A stretch of 64,000 bases of DNA, taken from positions 107,355 to 171,354 of the forward strand of contig NZ_OBQC01000007.1 of the NCBI RefSeq assembly GCF_900220965.1, in the 5' to 3' direction. How positions within the stretch are numbered: position 1 is the first letter of the stretch; each line of letters opens with the position of its first letter. Position numbers and translations under genes: made by a program. Below are positions 9,942-17,881 of this stretch, piece by piece. This DNA comes from Ureibacillus acetophenoni (GTDB taxonomy: Bacteria; Bacillota; Bacilli; Bacillales_A; Planococcaceae). The notes below the pieces were generated by a model. The model saw only the letters and a program-made list of their open reading frames with translations. It was not told where the DNA came from and ran no database searches.

Positions 9942-11132
9942 TTGATTACAAAAGATATCCTTAGTGAGAAATTAATAATTCAACAAGCAGTTGATAACAG
10001 AGATAGTGAAATAAGAGACCTTGCATTAAAAATCCATGCAAATCCGGAACTTGGATTTAAGGAGTATAAAGCAGCTGAATGGATTACAAATACATTGGAA
10101 AAAGCCGGTTTTAAGGTGGAAAAAGGTGTTGCAAATATTGAAACTGCCTTTGTAGCAACATGGGAAGGATCATCTGAAGGACCGACCATTGCCTTTATAG
10201 CAGAGTATGATGCATTACCAGAGTTAGGGCATGGATGTGGTCATAACATTATTGCATCTTCTTCAGTAGGTGCAGCTCTTGCAATAAAAGACGCATTTCC
10301 TAATTTCCCAGGAACAATAAAAGTAATCGGAACACCAGCTGAAGAAGGCGGTGGTGGAAAAATCATTATGTGTGAACATGGGGTATTCGATGATCTTGAT
10401 GCTGCAATGATGTGTCATCCACTACGTGATTCTTTAGCCTACTTAGGTGGACTAGCGGCAGTAAATACGACATTTAAATTTTATGGAAAAGAATCTCATG
10501 CAGCTTTTGCCCCTGAAGATGGAATCAGTGCTTTAGATGCTGTCATTAATAGCTTTAATGCAATAAATAGTTTAAGACAATTTTTCACAGATGATGTGAG
10601 AATTCACGGAATTATTACAAAAGGTGGAGATGCTTCTAATGTTGTCCCAGCCTATTGTGAAGCAAAATTTGGAATTAGAGCTTCTACTAGAAAACGATTA
10701 GAACTAGTAAAAGAAAAAGTATACAATGCGGTACGTCATTCTACTGCTGCTGTAGGTGCTAAATGTGAAATAGAAGAAGGTTTAGTATATGCAGAACGTA
10801 ACGATAATCTAACGATGGCAGATTTATTTAAAGATAATTTGGAGTCAATGGGAGTTCAAGTAAAAGAGCGACCTAAACAAGGTGGAATTGCATCCTCAGA
10901 TATTGGGAATGTGAGTCAGATCGTTCCTACAGTTCAGTCTTATATCAAAATTGGAGACGCCCCAAATCATACACCTGAATTTACAAGGGATTCAGGATCA
11001 GAGCGAGGAATGGTTGGTTTAAATCAAGCAGCAAAGGCGTTAGCGATGACTGCTTATGATTTAGCAGTGGATCCTGAAATCTTAAAAAATGTAAAAGAAG
11101 AATTTGAGAACTCGAAGAAAGTTAATAACTAA
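9942..11132 (+). CDS. M20-family amidohydrolase (AbgB/ACY1L2-like)
   Basis: 396 aa. The fold is a two-domain M20D metallopeptidase: metal-binding GHGCGHN near residue 100, PAEEGGGGK with the catalytic Glu near 135, and a MCHP His. The inserted dimerisation domain (SHAAFAPEDG) follows, and the protein ends in a PNHTPEF segment. Relatives cleave N-acyl amino acids, p-aminobenzoyl-glutamate or indole-acetyl amino acids. The start is most likely TTG 9942, because AAAGGGAG ends at 9932, too close to the in-frame GTG at 9933. Placed before an aromatic-amine pathway and sharing an operator with it, the enzyme may free an aromatic amine or acid from a conjugate. That substrate is inference. Confidence 0.85.
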   Translation: MITKDILSEKLIIQQAVDNRDSEIRDLALKIHANPELGFKEYKAAEWITNTLEKAGFKVEKGVANIETAFVATWEGSSEGPTIAFIAEYDALPELGHGCGHNIIASSSVGAALAIKDAFPNFPGTIKVIGTPAEEGGGGKIIMCEHGVFDDLDAAMMCHPLRDSLAYLGGLAAVNTTFKFYGKESHAAFAPEDGISALDAVINSFNAINSLRQFFTDDVRIHGIITKGGDASNVVPAYCEAKFGIRASTRKRLELVKEKVYNAVRHSTAAVGAKCEIEEGLVYAERNDNLTMADLFKDNLESMGVQVKERPKQGGIASSDIGNVSQIVPTVQSYIKIGDAPNHTPEFTRDSGSERGMVGLNQAAKALAMTAYDLAVDPEILKNVKEEFENSKKVNN

Positions 11133-11175
11133 ATTGTTACTAGTAGTAATTTAATAGATTTAGGGGGATGGGTGT

Positions 11176-12699
11176 ATGAAAATTTCTAAAAAGCTATTTT
11201 GGATTACAATAGGTGTTTTAACTTTAATATTAGTTGGGTGTGGCAGTAATAATAGTGGGGTAACAGCGGATGAAAAGGTTTTAACAATTGGACGAGGAGA
11301 AGATATTATAACTTTTGATCCGCATAATCATACACAAACAAATACAAAAGCTCTTACTGTAAATATTTACAATTCTCTTGTAAGAGATAATGATGGCGAA
11401 ATTGAACCGATTATTGCAGAGTCGTGGGAAATTATTGAGCCAGATTTATGGGAATTTAAACTTCATGAAAATATAACATTCCATAACGGTGATAAATTAA
11501 CAGCAGAAGATGTGAAATTTTCATTAGAACGAATTGCTCTTGATGAAACTTTATTAGGTCATGACTTCTCAAAGATTCAAGAAGTAATCGTTGTCGATGA
11601 ATATAAAGTTCAAATTAAAACAGATGGCCCTGCACCATCATTATTACAACTATTAACTATGCCTGGTGGAGATATTCTTCCTAAAAAATATATAGAGGAA
11701 AATGGAATTGATCATTTCATTCAAAATCCAATCGGTAGTGGTCCATATAAATTCGTGGAATGGAAGAAAGATGATCGTGTAGTGCTTGAGAAAAATCCAG
11801 ATTACTTTTTATATGAACCAAAATGGGATAAGTTAGTTTTCCGAGTGATTCCTGAATCTTCAACACGTTTAGGGGAATTGTTAACGGGCGGAGTTGATAT
11901 GATTACGAATGTTCCACCATCAGATTGGGAAAGGATTAAAAATAACGATGAAACAGAACTTGTTCAAGGTCCAGTTCCTCGAGTTTTCCAACTAGTTACT
12001 CGAATGACTGAAGGGACGGTAACTGCGGATCCAAGAGTACGTGAAGCAATTGAACTTGCAATTGATAGTGAAGCAATTACTAAAAATATTCTTATGGGAG
12101 CAGCCACTCCTACAAGAACGCAAACAACACCTACATTCTTTGGTGCAAATAAAGATCTACATGGTAAAAATCTATATGATCCGGAACGTGCAAAACAACT
12201 ATTAAAAGAAGCTGGATATGAAAATGGCGTAGAAATAAATATAGGTGTTCCAAATGGGCGTTATATAATGGATAAAGAAATTGGAGAAGCGATCCAAGCA
12301 ATGCTTACGGAAGTTGGTTTCAAAGTTAACATGGAATTACTTGAAAGTAGTAGATGGAATGATAAATATAGAGCGAAATCCTTTGATGAACTTTATGTAC
12401 TTGCATACTCTAATGCAATCGATGCAGGGTATTCATTATCATTAAATCTATCTGAACGTGCTAAAGGTGAAACAGATTTTAATAATGCTGAATTTGATGA
12501 ATTATTGGAAGCGGCATCTGTAAATATGGATCCTGTAGAACGTGAAAAACAATACCAAAGAGCACAAGAAATTTTAGCTGAAGAACGACCACGTATTTTC
12601 TTGTTCCAATACGATCAAACATTAGCTATTTCTGACACACTTCTGTTTACACCACGATTAGATGAGTCACTATACGCTGATGAGATTATACTAAAGTAA
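11176..12699 (+). CDS. ABC transporter solute-binding lipoprotein, family 5 (peptide/glutathione type)
   Basis: 507 aa with a lipoprotein signal ending LILVGCGS, so a membrane-anchored extracellular binding protein. Family 5 features follow: LTIGRGEDIITFDPHNHT, a WEFKLHENITFHNGD segment with TAEDVKFSLER, and the GSGPYKFVEW loop. These proteins feed Dpp/Opp/Gsi importers. No permease or ATPase gene is adjacent: the gene ends 44 bases before a terminator. It must use transporter parts encoded elsewhere, or act as a sensor or binding protein. It is co-transcribed with the M20 hydrolase 44 bases upstream, suggesting capture of the conjugate that enzyme cleaves. Confidence 0.88.
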   Translation: MKISKKLFWITIGVLTLILVGCGSNNSGVTADEKVLTIGRGEDIITFDPHNHTQTNTKALTVNIYNSLVRDNDGEIEPIIAESWEIIEPDLWEFKLHENITFHNGDKLTAEDVKFSLERIALDETLLGHDFSKIQEVIVVDEYKVQIKTDGPAPSLLQLLTMPGGDILPKKYIEENGIDHFIQNPIGSGPYKFVEWKKDDRVVLEKNPDYFLYEPKWDKLVFRVIPESSTRLGELLTGGVDMITNVPPSDWERIKNNDETELVQGPVPRVFQLVTRMTEGTVTADPRVREAIELAIDSEAITKNILMGAATPTRTQTTPTFFGANKDLHGKNLYDPERAKQLLKEAGYENGVEINIGVPNGRYIMDKEIGEAIQAMLTEVGFKVNMELLESSRWNDKYRAKSFDELYVLAYSNAIDAGYSLSLNLSERAKGETDFNNAEFDELLEAASVNMDPVEREKQYQRAQEILAEERPRIFLFQYDQTLAISDTLLFTPRLDESLYADEIILK

Positions 12700-12742
12700 A
12701 AAAATAGATAAAGAATACTAGTTTCTAGTTACTCACAAAGTT

Positions 12743-12775
12743 AAACCCCTACCAAAAATTTGGTAGGGGTTTATT
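12743..12775 (+). terminator. terminator after the M20/solute-binding operon
   Basis: AAACCCCTACCAAA pairs with TTTGGTAGGGGTTT around a short A/T loop, followed by ATTTTC. It separates this two-gene operon from the hydroxylase operon. Confidence 0.85.
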
Positions 12776-12950
12776 TTCATTTGAATAGTATTAGTGTATT
12801 ATAGTTTGTATATTCTGAAAATTGGACAAAGTTTTATAGAAACCCTCATTTTAGTCTACTTTAATCTATTAATTAAAATAGATTAGTTAATAAAATCTAG
12901 CATAAAAATGCATTTAATAGAATATATAAGCTTTAGAAAAAAATTTTATG

Positions 12951-12971
12951 AGATTTCATATAGTGAAATCT
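12951..12971. promoter_or_regulatory. candidate IclR operator, site 2
   Basis: AGATTTCA-TATAG-TGAAATCT, 8-bp perfect arms with a 5-bp spacer. It ends 63 bases before the start of the flavin reductase gene, in an AT-rich promoter region (12776-13034) that holds no other gene. The core matches site 1 at 9787-9803. The IclR gene three genes downstream is the natural candidate regulator. Confidence 0.55.
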
Positions 12972-13034
12972 TAAGCTCTCCATTAATTTTAAAAATTGTT
13001 AATATTTAGACAAATGATGTTGAGGAGGGGTTGT

Positions 13035-13499
13035 ATGGATACTAAATTATTACGTCAAACTTTCGGCAAATTCCCAACAGGGGTGACGGTAGTCACTTGG
13101 TTTGATGATGAAGGTATTAATGGAATAACGGTCAATTCATTTACATCTGTTTCGTTAGACCCTGCTTTAGCTCTCGTTTCTATTGATAAGCGAGCTAAAT
13201 CACTAGATCAAATGAAAGGCAGACCATTTACTATTAATATTCTTTCAGATTCACAGGAAGCAACTGCTTGGCAGTTTGCTGGTCGCCAACAAGAAGATTT
13301 ACAAATTGAATGGGATGAAACTGGTGATTCACCTTCATTAGTTGGATCTGCTGCAACAATTTACTGCAAACCATGGAAAGAAGTAGATGCAGGAGATCAT
13401 GTTTTATACATTGGGGAAATTACTAACTTTAATAGAACTGATAAGCAAGCGCTAACATTTTATGAAGGTAAAATGGGCTCAGTTGCTAAATATGTTTGA
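13035..13499 (+). CDS. flavin reductase, small component of a two-component monooxygenase (HpaC type)
   Basis: 154 aa, one split-barrel flavin reductase domain. FGKFPTGVTVVTW at the N-terminus, NSFTSVSLDPALALVSIDKRAKS and PFTINILS are the classic HpaC-family segments, and H/Y residues follow at DAGDHVLYIGEI. It would reduce FAD with NAD(P)H and hand FADH2 to the oxygenase encoded next. The start is ATG 13035 after GAGGAGGGG; the longer upstream frame lacks a ribosome binding site. In Geobacillus thermodenitrificans NG80-2 an analogous reductase works with the anthranilate 3-monooxygenase. Confidence 0.9.
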   Translation: MDTKLLRQTFGKFPTGVTVVTWFDDEGINGITVNSFTSVSLDPALALVSIDKRAKSLDQMKGRPFTINILSDSQEATAWQFAGRQQEDLQIEWDETGDSPSLVGSAATIYCKPWKEVDAGDHVLYIGEITNFNRTDKQALTFYEGKMGSVAKYV

Positions 13500-13525
13500 A
13501 AAGATGCCAATAGGAGGGATAAATA

Positions 13526-15004
13526 ATGGGAATTAGAACAGGTGAACAATATATCGAAGCATTAAAAGCAAGAAAACCAGAAGTTTGGTTAAATGGACGT
13601 TTAGTAGAAAATGTGTTTGATGAGCCTTATTTCAAACAACCAATATTGGAAATTGCAAAACTTTTCGATTTACAACATGATCCAGCATATCAAGATGATT
13701 TAACACATATTTGCGAGGAAACTGGTGAGCGAGTTGCCAATTCATTTTTATTCCCTCGTTCCTATGAAGATATTATGAAACGAAGTAAAGCCTTTGAAGT
13801 TGTAGCACGTCAAACATACGGTTTAATGGGACGTACTCCAGACTTCTTAAACTCAGTTGTTACATCATTAGCACAAAACTCTTGGTTCTTAAAAAAATAC
13901 AACGAAGATTGGGCAAAAAATATTGAAAATTACTATCGTCATTTACGTGATAATGACTTGTTCTTAACTCACGCGATTGTAAATCCACAAAACGACCGCA
14001 GTAAAAATTCACACCAGCAATCAGACACGTTTACACATCTTGGAGTTGTTGAAGAACGAAAAGATGGAATCGTCGTTCGTGGAGCTAAAATGCTTGCAAC
14101 GCTAGCTGCAATTACAGATGAAGTGATCATCTATTCGTTCCCAGGGTTTGCACCTGGAGATGAGCGTTATGCATTAGCATTTGCTCTACCAATCGATACA
14201 AAAGGATTGAAAATTATTTGCCGTGAACCAGCTCAAGATGGCACACGTTCAACTTTCGATCACCCACTTGCATCAAGATATGAGGAAATGGATGCACTTC
14301 TTATTTTTGAAGATGTATTTGTACCTTGGGATAAAGTATTCCTATACAACAACGTTGAGGCGGCAAACTTACTATACCCAATGACAGGAATTGCTGAACA
14401 ACCAGCACATCAATCAGGCGTGCGCGGTTATATTAAACTAGCATTTGCTGTTGAAGTAGCTTGTAAAGTAGCAGATTCAATTGGTGTAGACCAATATTTG
14501 AATGTATCGCGTGATTTAGGTGAGCTTGTTCAATCTGTTGAAGTAATTCGCGCATTATTACGTACAGCGGAGCGTGAATATACAATTACAGAACATGGGG
14601 AAGCACGTTTAAATCCTGATACGCTCGAAACGATTCGGGGTATGATGCCAGAAATGTACCCACGTGCAATTGAAGTGTTGCAAACAATTGGTGCTGGTGG
14701 ATTACTCATGATGCCAACTGAAGCAGACTTCTTAAATGAAGAACTTCGACCAAGTATAGATCGCCACTATGGAGGTCGCGAGGGTGTTGATGCTGAGCTT
14801 CGTATAAAAATTTTCAAATTAGCATGGGATTTATGTGGAGAAGCGTTCGGAATGAGGGCTCTTCAATATGAGCGCTACTACACTGGAGATCCAATTCGTA
14901 AGCGCAGTATTTTCTATAACAAATTTAAAAAGAATCATTCCTTTGACTTAGTAGAATCTATTTTATCGAAGGAAGACAAAGGGGTTAAAGAAACAGTGAA
15001 GTAA
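13526..15004 (+). CDS. FADH2-dependent monooxygenase, HpaB family; probable anthranilate 3-monooxygenase
   Basis: 492 aa, the usual length of 4-hydroxyphenylacetate 3-hydroxylase large subunits with an acyl-CoA-dehydrogenase-like fold. Visible family segments are [24 protein letters not shown], the [13 protein letters not shown] region, the [12 protein letters not shown] strand, and [12 protein letters not shown]. Sequence alone shows only the HpaB family. Because the next genes begin with 3-hydroxyanthranilate dioxygenase and not with a homoprotocatechuate pathway, the substrate is probably anthranilate, as described for the Geobacillus thermodenitrificans cluster. AGGAGG precedes the ATG; 26 bases separate it from the reductase gene. 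Confidence 0.85.
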   Translation: MGIRTGEQYIEALKARKPEVWLNGRLVENVFDEPYFKQPILEIAKLFDLQHDPAYQDDLTHICEETGERVANSFLFPRSYEDIMKRSKAFEVVARQTYGLMGRTPDFLNSVVTSLAQNSWFLKKYNEDWAKNIENYYRHLRDNDLFLTHAIVNPQNDRSKNSHQQSDTFTHLGVVEERKDGIVVRGAKMLATLAAITDEVIIYSFPGFAPGDERYALAFALPIDTKGLKIICREPAQDGTRSTFDHPLASRYEEMDALLIFEDVFVPWDKVFLYNNVEAANLLYPMTGIAEQPAHQSGVRGYIKLAFAVEVACKVADSIGVDQYLNVSRDLGELVQSVEVIRALLRTAEREYTITEHGEARLNPDTLETIRGMMPEMYPRAIEVLQTIGAGGLLMMPTEADFLNEELRPSIDRHYGGREGVDAELRIKIFKLAWDLCGEAFGMRALQYERYYTGDPIRKRSIFYNKFKKNHSFDLVESILSKEDKGVKETVK

Positions 15005-15025
15005 CGAATGTAGGAGGGGAGTAAG

Positions 15026-15781
15026 CTGATATCATCAGTTAAAAAGTTTGTTAGTATCATAGATTTATTTGCAGATGGTGACCCTTCGTTAAGTAATAAA
15101 GAAATCGCAGACAGACTTAATTTACCACCAAGTTCTGTACACCATTTCTTAAAAACGATGACGGATGAACATATTTTAGTGCAGGGTAGTGACAAACGTT
15201 ACCGACTAGGGTGGAAAATACTCGAGTGGGGTAACAAAGTGATGTATTACCAAGACATTAGTTTGGAAGCTAGTCCAATTATAAGTCAACTTGTTTCGCG
15301 TTTTAAAGGAACATCACACATAGGGATGTTTGACGATGGAGAAGTACGTTTCGTATTTAAAGCAATGTCACCCCATGCTGATGTTGTACCAACATTAGTA
15401 GGAATGACACGTTTTCCAGCATACGCAACAAGTATTGGTAAAGTTCTACTCGCTTACAATAAGAGCTTTTTACAGCCGATGTTGGCAAAAGGTATGTTTA
15501 AACAATCGAAAAACACGATCACAAGTATGGAAGTTTTGGAAAAAGAACTCGCTGAAATTCGTAAACGGGGATATTCCATTAGCGATAATGAAAATGAAAC
15601 AGACACTTATGGTATCGCTGCACCCATTAAATCCTACAGCGGACAGGTAGTTGCGGCGTTAAATTTAGTTGGGGAAAGAAATTATATGACAGGGAAAGAA
15701 CATCATCTAATTGTTCGCGAAGTTGTTCACTCTGCTCAAATGATTTCGAAACAACTTGGTTATATGACTATTAATTATTAA
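15026..15781 (+). CDS. IclR-family transcriptional regulator with apparent CTG start
   Basis: 251 aa when read from CTG 15026. An N-terminal winged helix-turn-helix (LSNKEIADRLNLPPSSVHHFLKTM) leads into an IclR effector domain with TSIGKVLLAY, RGYSISDNENE and a terminal GIAAPIKSYSGQVVAALNL. The first ATG (15158) would delete the whole DNA-binding domain, so translation must start upstream. A perfect AGGAGGGG at 15012-15019 is 6 bases before CTG 15026, and no ATG, GTG or TTG is available in frame. It probably senses a pathway intermediate and acts at the palindromes near 9795 and 12960. Confidence 0.85.
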   Translation: MISSVKKFVSIIDLFADGDPSLSNKEIADRLNLPPSSVHHFLKTMTDEHILVQGSDKRYRLGWKILEWGNKVMYYQDISLEASPIISQLVSRFKGTSHIGMFDDGEVRFVFKAMSPHADVVPTLVGMTRFPAYATSIGKVLLAYNKSFLQPMLAKGMFKQSKNTITSMEVLEKELAEIRKRGYSISDNENETDTYGIAAPIKSYSGQVVAALNLVGERNYMTGKEHHLIVREVVHSAQMISKQLGYMTINY

Positions 15782-15800
15782 AAACAAAGGGGAAATGATT

Positions 15801-16361
15801 ATGTCAAACCAAACAAGTGTAAGTAAAATGCAAGCTCGTTCACTAAATATTTTACAAGTGATTGAGGACAATAAAGATTTACTAAAGCCACCTGTAAATA
15901 ACAAAGAATTATGGAATGATTCAGAGTTTCTTATTATGTTACTAGGTGGTCCAAACGCACGTCGTGATTTCCACGTAGATCCATCAGATGAGATCTTCTA
16001 TCAAATTAAAGGTTCATGCTATGTAGAAATTATTAATGATGAAGGAAAACGTGAAGTAATCGAGGTAAAAGAAGGTGAAATGTTCACATTACCAGCGAAT
16101 GTTCCACATTCACCACATCGTGTTGCAGATACGTACGGAATTGTTATTGAGCGTAAACGTAAACAAGGTGAGTTGGAAGATGTAGCTTGGTTCTGCGATA
16201 AGTGTGATCATGAATTACACCGTGTTAGAACGCAGATTACTGACATTGGAAAACAACTAGGAGAAGCAATTGCTCATTTTAATAATTCTTTAGAGCTTCG
16301 TACATGTGATAATTGTGGGCATGTGATGCCAGAAAAGGTGAAAGAATGGCAAAGCGAATAG
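15801..16361 (+). CDS. nbaC: 3-hydroxyanthranilate 3,4-dioxygenase
   Basis: 186 aa cupin. It opens 3-hydroxyanthranilate to 2-amino-3-carboxymuconate semialdehyde. Iron ligands are visible as the His and Glu in RRDFHVDPSDEIFYQ and the His in NVPHSPHR. The substrate-contacting Arg is in GPNARRDF. The C-terminus carries the second, rubredoxin-like site found in bacterial enzymes: CDKCDHE and CDNCGH. The ATG at 15801 is preferred to that at 15795 because AAAGGGG at 15786-15792 is better spaced for it. The end overlaps the decarboxylase gene by 16 bases, so the two are translationally coupled. Confidence 0.94.
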   Translation: MSNQTSVSKMQARSLNILQVIEDNKDLLKPPVNNKELWNDSEFLIMLLGGPNARRDFHVDPSDEIFYQIKGSCYVEIINDEGKREVIEVKEGEMFTLPANVPHSPHRVADTYGIVIERKRKQGELEDVAWFCDKCDHELHRVRTQITDIGKQLGEAIAHFNNSLELRTCDNCGHVMPEKVKEWQSE

Positions 16362-17380
16362 ATTTTCATACTCATATAATGCCGCTTGATCTACCAAATT
16401 TTGAGGAAAAATATGGTGGAGGTAGATGGCCTGTCTTAGAACAAAAATGTTCGTGTGGGGCAGATATAATGGTTGCTGGCAAACTGTTTCGTGAAGTAAC
16501 AGATCAGGTTTGGGATGTAAAAAAACGTATTGAAGATATGGATCGAGAAAATGTTGATATGCAAGTGATTTCTCCAGTCCCAGTCACGTTTTCATACTGG
16601 GCACCAATCGAGCAAGCACTTGAATTGTCAATATACCAAAACGATTTTATCGCAAATATTGTGAAAGAAAATCCTGATAGATTCATAGGGTTAGGGACTA
16701 TTCCTTTACAAAATCCGGAAGTTGCAATTCAAGAAATGCGTCGTTGTAAAGAAATTGGGTTAGTGGGAATCGAAATCGGTACAAATGTTAACGGCGAAAA
16801 TTTAGATTCTGATGAATTACTTCCAGTATTCAAAGCAGCAGAAGAACTAGAAATGCCGTTATTCATTCACCCTTGGGAGACACTAGCTCAAAATCGTACA
16901 CCAAGACACAATTTCCTATACACAGTAGGAATGCCTAGTGAGACTGCATTAGCAGCTGCTAGTTTAGTATGGAGTGGCGTAATGGAAAAATGTCCGAACT
17001 TAAAAATCTGTTTCGCCCATGGTGGAGGATCGTTCCCGTATATTTTACCTCGTTTAGATCAAGGCTGGAATGTTTGGCCAGACAAACGTAAAACAGAACA
17101 TCCACCAAGCTATTATACGAAGAATTTCTACTTTGACTCTCTTGTATATGACCCACAAAATATTAACTATTTAATCGAAAGATTCGGTCATGACAAAATC
17201 ATTATGGGATCAGACTATCCATTTTTACTAAGAGAAATTAATCCAGGGAAAGTACTCGATGAAATGGATACGTTAACGGATGAAGTGAAAGATGCAATAT
17301 TCGGTGAAAACGCATTAAATTTTTTGAATATTAAAAAAGAGGATGTTGTAGCAAATGGTCAATCAAACGCAAAGGCCTGA
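16346..17380 (+). CDS. nbaD: 2-amino-3-carboxymuconate-6-semialdehyde decarboxylase (ACMSD)
   Basis: 344 aa amidohydrolase-superfamily decarboxylase. Zinc ligands are visible as HTH in IDFHTHIMP at the N-terminus, His in LFIHPWE, the His of CFAHGGGSFPYILPR, and Asp in IMGSDYPF. It converts the unstable ring-cleavage product to 2-aminomuconate semialdehyde before it cyclises to quinolinate. The start is ATG 16346, inside the end of the dioxygenase gene, with AAAGGTG just upstream. The longer open frame into 16313 is dioxygenase sequence. The next gene overlaps its end by 26 bases. Confidence 0.94.
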   Translation: MAKRIDFHTHIMPLDLPNFEEKYGGGRWPVLEQKCSCGADIMVAGKLFREVTDQVWDVKKRIEDMDRENVDMQVISPVPVTFSYWAPIEQALELSIYQNDFIANIVKENPDRFIGLGTIPLQNPEVAIQEMRRCKEIGLVGIEIGTNVNGENLDSDELLPVFKAAEELEMPLFIHPWETLAQNRTPRHNFLYTVGMPSETALAAASLVWSGVMEKCPNLKICFAHGGGSFPYILPRLDQGWNVWPDKRKTEHPPSYYTKNFYFDSLVYDPQNINYLIERFGHDKIIMGSDYPFLLREINPGKVLDEMDTLTDEVKDAIFGENALNFLNIKKEDVVANGQSNAKA

Positions 17381-17816
17381 AGAACGTTTACAGGAAATAG
17401 GAATTGAGTTATTGCCTCCACGCCAAGCAGTAGGGAATTACGTTAGCTGTGTTCGAACAGGTAATTTAATCTTCACATCTGGGCAAGGTGTAGACCAATT
17501 CCACGGAAAATTAGGAAAAGATTTAACGATTGAAGAAGGTTATGCAGCTGCTCGTCAATCAGTGATTAACTTACTTTCTGTTTTGAAGCATGAACTTGGT
17601 GAATTGTCCAAAGTAAAACGAGTAGTGAAAATTTTAGGAATGGTAAATTCCGCTGAAGATTTTACTGGGCAACCGAAAGTAATGAACGGTGCTTCGGATT
17701 TACTAGTAGAAGTTTTTGGAGAGCGCGGACGTCATGCACGATCAGCAGTAGGTATGGCACAACTTCCTAATAATACTGCGATTGAAATTGAAATGATTGT
17801 TGAAGTTGAAGAATAA
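17355..17816 (+). CDS. nbaF: 2-aminomuconate deaminase, RidA/YjgF family
   Basis: 153 aa. The protein has a Rid-family trimer fold: GNYVSCVRTGNLIFTSGQG near residue 30 and a terminal HARSAVGMAQLPNNTAIEIEMIVEV. The conserved Arg before the final strands (HARSAV) is retained, as needed for carboxylate binding. It would release ammonia from 2-aminomuconate to give 4-oxalocrotonate (2-oxo-3-hexenedioate). The start codon lies within the decarboxylase gene (26-bp overlap), so expression is coupled. A stem-loop follows its stop codon. Confidence 0.85.
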   Translation: MVNQTQRPEERLQEIGIELLPPRQAVGNYVSCVRTGNLIFTSGQGVDQFHGKLGKDLTIEEGYAAARQSVINLLSVLKHELGELSKVKRVVKILGMVNSAEDFTGQPKVMNGASDLLVEVFGERGRHARSAVGMAQLPNNTAIEIEMIVEVEE

Positions 17817-17821
17817 AAAAG

Positions 17822-17859
17822 GTTTAAGCGACTTTCTAGTAATGTAAAGTCGCTTAAAC
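17822..17859 (+). other. intra-operon stem-loop
   Basis: GTTTAAGCGACTTT pairs perfectly with AAAGTCGCTTAAAC around a 10-base loop, right after the deaminase stop codon. No T-run follows; the next ribosome binding site comes about 10 bases later. It is more likely an mRNA-stability or processing element than a full terminator, and could set different levels for the upstream and downstream halves of the operon. Confidence 0.7.
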
Positions 17860-17881
17860 TCTAAGGAAGGAGTTTAAGCAA

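Noticed and set aside
13526..15004. HpaB/HpaC pair as 4-hydroxyphenylacetate hydroxylase
   Set aside because: No homoprotocatechuate pathway genes follow; the next enzyme is 3-hydroxyanthranilate dioxygenase.
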